From RGIG8775 sp045128735 (GTDB lineage: Bacteria > Bacillota > Clostridia > Oscillospirales > CAG-272): 16,075 nucleotides of DNA. The notes under the pieces are model-generated. The model did not search any database. It was given only the letters and a program-made list of their open reading frames with translations, and was not told where the DNA came from. Numbering within the stretch: the stretch's first letter is position 1; every line of letters starts with the position of its first letter. Both the position numbers and the translations under genes were made by a program. Location: contig JBGVRT010000050.1 in NCBI GenBank assembly GCA_045128735.1, positions 1 through 16,075 on the forward strand, given 5' to 3'. This document shows positions 14,171-16,075 of this stretch, in pieces.

Positions 14171-15037
14171 ATGAAGAAATTTGAAGTCGCCGGACACGAA
14201 CCGAGTTATCTGCCCGAGGGCGAATGGAAGCTTGTTTGGGCGGATGAGTTTGATGGCACAGAGCTCGACAGAACAAAGTGGGATTTCCGTCTCAATTTCT
14301 GGGGAAAGCGATTTGACGCATACACCGACGGTGGCATAGTTCTTGACGGAAACAGCCACGTAGAGCTTCACCGAATTGAATGCAATGGACGCTACGTATC
14401 TCCCCAGCTCCAGACAGGCTCAAACTCCTTTGATATTCCCAAAGACGGCACCGACAACCCCTGGGGACAGGATGAAATATGGAAGTTGGGTATTCTCGAA
14501 GAACCCAAATTTGTTCACCGCTACGGCTACTACGAGTGCCGTTGCAAATTCCAAAAAGACCCCTCCACTATGTGGAGTGCGTTCTGGACACAGTCGCCCT
14601 CGATAGGCACGCGCTTTGAACCCGAATGGTGCGGCATCGAGTCGGATATTATGGAGCACTTCCACACCGGAAAGGTGACCACAGGCAACATTTACGGCGG
14701 TTACGGTAAGCAGTTTACAGAAGAAGGCAGAATAAAATACGACATTGAGGAGGACGGCTGGCATTACTTCGGTATGGATTGGCAACCCGATGGCTACGTA
14801 TTTTATTGCGACGGCAAGGAGACAGCGCGTTGCTCGGCTCACGTCTCCCACGTTCCGCAATTTATTCTTCTCACTACCGAGGTTCAGGGCTACCGCTCGT
14901 CGGGAAAGAAAAAGAGAATTTTAGGTCCGGACGGAAAAGAAGTCGAAGCAGCAACCTACGAAATACTTGATAAATATGAAGACGATGCGTTTATCGTTGA
15001 TTTCGTAAGAGTTTACGACAAAGTAGAAAAGCAATGA
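14171..15037 (+). CDS. GH16-family glycoside hydrolase without signal peptide
   Basis: The 288-residue protein has the GH16 beta-jelly-roll layout. It opens WKLVWADEFDGTELDRTKWDF, the usual GH16 first strand; RYGYYECRCKFQ and WSAFWTQS precede the catalytic motif ESDIME (E157 nucleophile, D159, E162 acid/base), matching ExDxxE. It ends with FIVDFVRVYDK. Family members cut beta-1,3/1,4-glucans, agars, porphyrans or carrageenans by a retaining mechanism; the substrate cannot be read from the sequence. GH16 enzymes are usually secreted, but here there is no leader, so it probably works inside the cell on imported oligosaccharides. AAAGGAG lies 7 nt before ATG. Its stop overlaps the start of the SDR gene. 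Confidence 0.88.
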   Translation: MKKFEVAGHEPSYLPEGEWKLVWADEFDGTELDRTKWDFRLNFWGKRFDAYTDGGIVLDGNSHVELHRIECNGRYVSPQLQTGSNSFDIPKDGTDNPWGQDEIWKLGILEEPKFVHRYGYYECRCKFQKDPSTMWSAFWTQSPSIGTRFEPEWCGIESDIMEHFHTGKVTTGNIYGGYGKQFTEEGRIKYDIEEDGWHYFGMDWQPDGYVFYCDGKETARCSAHVSHVPQFILLTTEVQGYRSSGKKKRILGPDGKEVEAATYEILDKYEDDAFIVDFVRVYDKVEKQ

Positions 15038-15846
15038 GAAAATCGGTATTTATAACGGGGGCGCAGTCGGGCACGGGCTACGGCATTGCAGAGTATTTCG
15101 CAAAGCAGGGTTGGGATGTGTTCTTCACCTCGCTTTGGGCTGACCAAGCAGAAGCGGCGGCAAAAAAGCTGTCCGAGGACTACGGAATATTCTCAAAGGG
15201 CTATGAGTTCGATATGCTTGACGAATCGCGCATAATTGAAATTTTCAAGGATATCGACGGCACGGGGCATTTTATTGAGACAGTAGTTCTCAACGCCGCT
15301 AATATGGGATTTGGTAATGACCCCGCAAAGGGCTTGGACTTCTTCACGGTTTCAAAGGACGAGTTCGGCAAGGTTTTAGAGACAAATCTTGTGGGTAACT
15401 TTGTAACCGCGCGTCAGGCTGCTATAAGAATGAAGGACAATGGCGGGGGAGCAATCGTATTTATAGGCTCAAACACGTCTTACAGAGCTATTCCAAACCG
15501 CGCGGCATACAGCGCGTCAAAAGGCGGAATCAATTCGATGTCAAAAGCATTCGCCGTTGATTTAGGCAAATACGGCATAAGGTCAAACGTGGTGCTTCCC
15601 GGCACTATAAAAACACAGCGTTGGGTTGAGATGGGCTCAAAGCAAATAGTTAACGGCACGCTGACACCTATCGGTGACATCTCGGATTTTGAGGACGTTG
15701 CCGCCGCGGCTTTCTTCCTCGGCACAGAGCTTTCAAAGAATATTACGGGCGCAGAGATAACGGTTGACGGCGGTATGACCGCCCAGCTCTATCCTAATGC
15801 GCTAAACGATATGAAGCGTAAGCTTATGGAGCTTGGAGAAATATAA
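15034..15846 (+). CDS. Short-chain dehydrogenase/reductase (SDR)
   Basis: The 270-residue protein is a classical SDR: nucleotide-binding TGAQSGTGYGIA at 8-19, LNAANM at 86-91 in place of the usual NNAG, N118, S146 (FIGSN), and the catalytic Y159-S-A-S-K163. The C-terminal VDGGM motif is present (245-249). It should oxidise or reduce a hydroxyl group on a sugar or sugar acid using NAD(P). It starts on the ATGA overlap with the GH16 stop codon, so the two are translationally coupled. With the dehydratase at the head of the operon it suggests a route that releases a sugar, oxidises or isomerises it, and dehydrates the acid. Specificity is not predictable. Confidence 0.9.
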   Translation: MRKSVFITGAQSGTGYGIAEYFAKQGWDVFFTSLWADQAEAAAKKLSEDYGIFSKGYEFDMLDESRIIEIFKDIDGTGHFIETVVLNAANMGFGNDPAKGLDFFTVSKDEFGKVLETNLVGNFVTARQAAIRMKDNGGGAIVFIGSNTSYRAIPNRAAYSASKGGINSMSKAFAVDLGKYGIRSNVVLPGTIKTQRWVEMGSKQIVNGTLTPIGDISDFEDVAAAAFFLGTELSKNITGAEITVDGGMTAQLYPNALNDMKRKLMELGEI

Positions 15847-15850
15847 AATC

Positions 15851-15887
15851 AAGGAGCTGAATCATCAAAAATTCAGCTCCTTTTTTA
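15851..15887 (+). terminator. Terminator of the sugar operon
   Basis: AAGGAGCTGAAT (15851-15862) pairs perfectly with ATTCAGCTCCTT (15871-15882), followed by a T-run. It starts 4 nt after the SDR stop codon. The 32-base core differs from the one at 3423-3454 at only four positions, all between the arms' outer parts. Confidence 0.92.
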
Positions 15888-15940
15888 TGTACGTCACCGA
15901 TAAATTATTGTTTGAAGGTGTGTTCGCACCGCAGCCCGAG

Positions 15941-16042
15941 CCAAAAGTTTTGCGGAGCTTTTTCAAAAGCGACCGTTTCCCCATGCGGCGTTTTCTTTTT
16001 GGGAACTTTTTCTTTTGCGCCTTTTGGTTCAAAAGAAAAAGT
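15941..16042. repeat. AT-rich hairpin-forming intergenic segment
   Basis: A perfect 13-bp inverted repeat, ACTTTTTCTTTTG (16005-16017) and CAAAAGAAAAAGT (16030-16042), encloses a 12-nt loop. A smaller one, GCTTTT/AAAAGC (15957-15970), lies upstream. The sequence AAAAGTTTTGCGGAGCTTTTTC resembles dispersed intergenic repeats I recall from gut Clostridia. There is no gene between 15888 and the window end. Confidence 0.5.
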
Positions 16043-16075
16043 GGATTTCCTGTTTGGGTGTTAAGAAAACTGTGC

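Overview
The window looks like a chromosomal segment of a low-to-mid-GC Gram-positive anaerobe, most likely an uncultured gut-type member of the Clostridia (Eubacteriales/Oscillospiraceae-like). This is inferred from AAGGAG-type ribosome binding sites, sigma-A promoters with 17-bp spacers and TTGACA/TATAAT-like hexamers, AT-rich intergenic DNA, and the gene families present (SipW-type signal peptidase, MATE exporter, DUF5696-like glycosidase, Nim-like flavoprotein, GH39/GH16). No rRNA, tRNA, CRISPR array or phage genes were seen.

Left part (1-7700): a FliB-like lysine methylase (minus) faces away from a glycosidase-like gene (plus). Their two promoters occupy the same 32 bp. The glycosidase-like gene carries an apparent -1 frameshift close to its start and overlaps a YgjV-type membrane protein gene. 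Convergent to these is a MATE exporter, followed by a GH39-like glycosidase and a radC plus divergent pyrophosphatase-like pair, all on the minus strand.

Middle part (7809-12330): a lone small serine recombinase precedes the most distinctive locus, a SipW/TasA-type export cluster. From one strong promoter (8526-8554) it reads a membrane-anchored TasA/camelysin-like ectodomain protein, a secreted TasA/camelysin-like protein, a Ser-His SipW-type signal peptidase with an added coiled-coil tail and, after a 356-nt gap full of potential hairpins, a protein with a SipW-type leader (WAWF motif) ending in a long PTETE/ETPT repeat tail. A strong terminator closes the locus. The simplest reading is a dedicated secretion and surface-fibre or matrix module: the peptidase processes its neighbours, and the products form or anchor an extracellular structure.

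Right part (12370-15890): a Nim-like flavoprotein gene with its own promoter, then a three-gene sugar operon (galactonate-dehydratase-like enolase-superfamily enzyme, leaderless GH16 glycosidase, SDR oxidoreductase), closed by a terminator that is nearly identical to the one at 3423-3457. The last 190 bases hold hairpin-forming AT-rich sequence and no recognisable gene.
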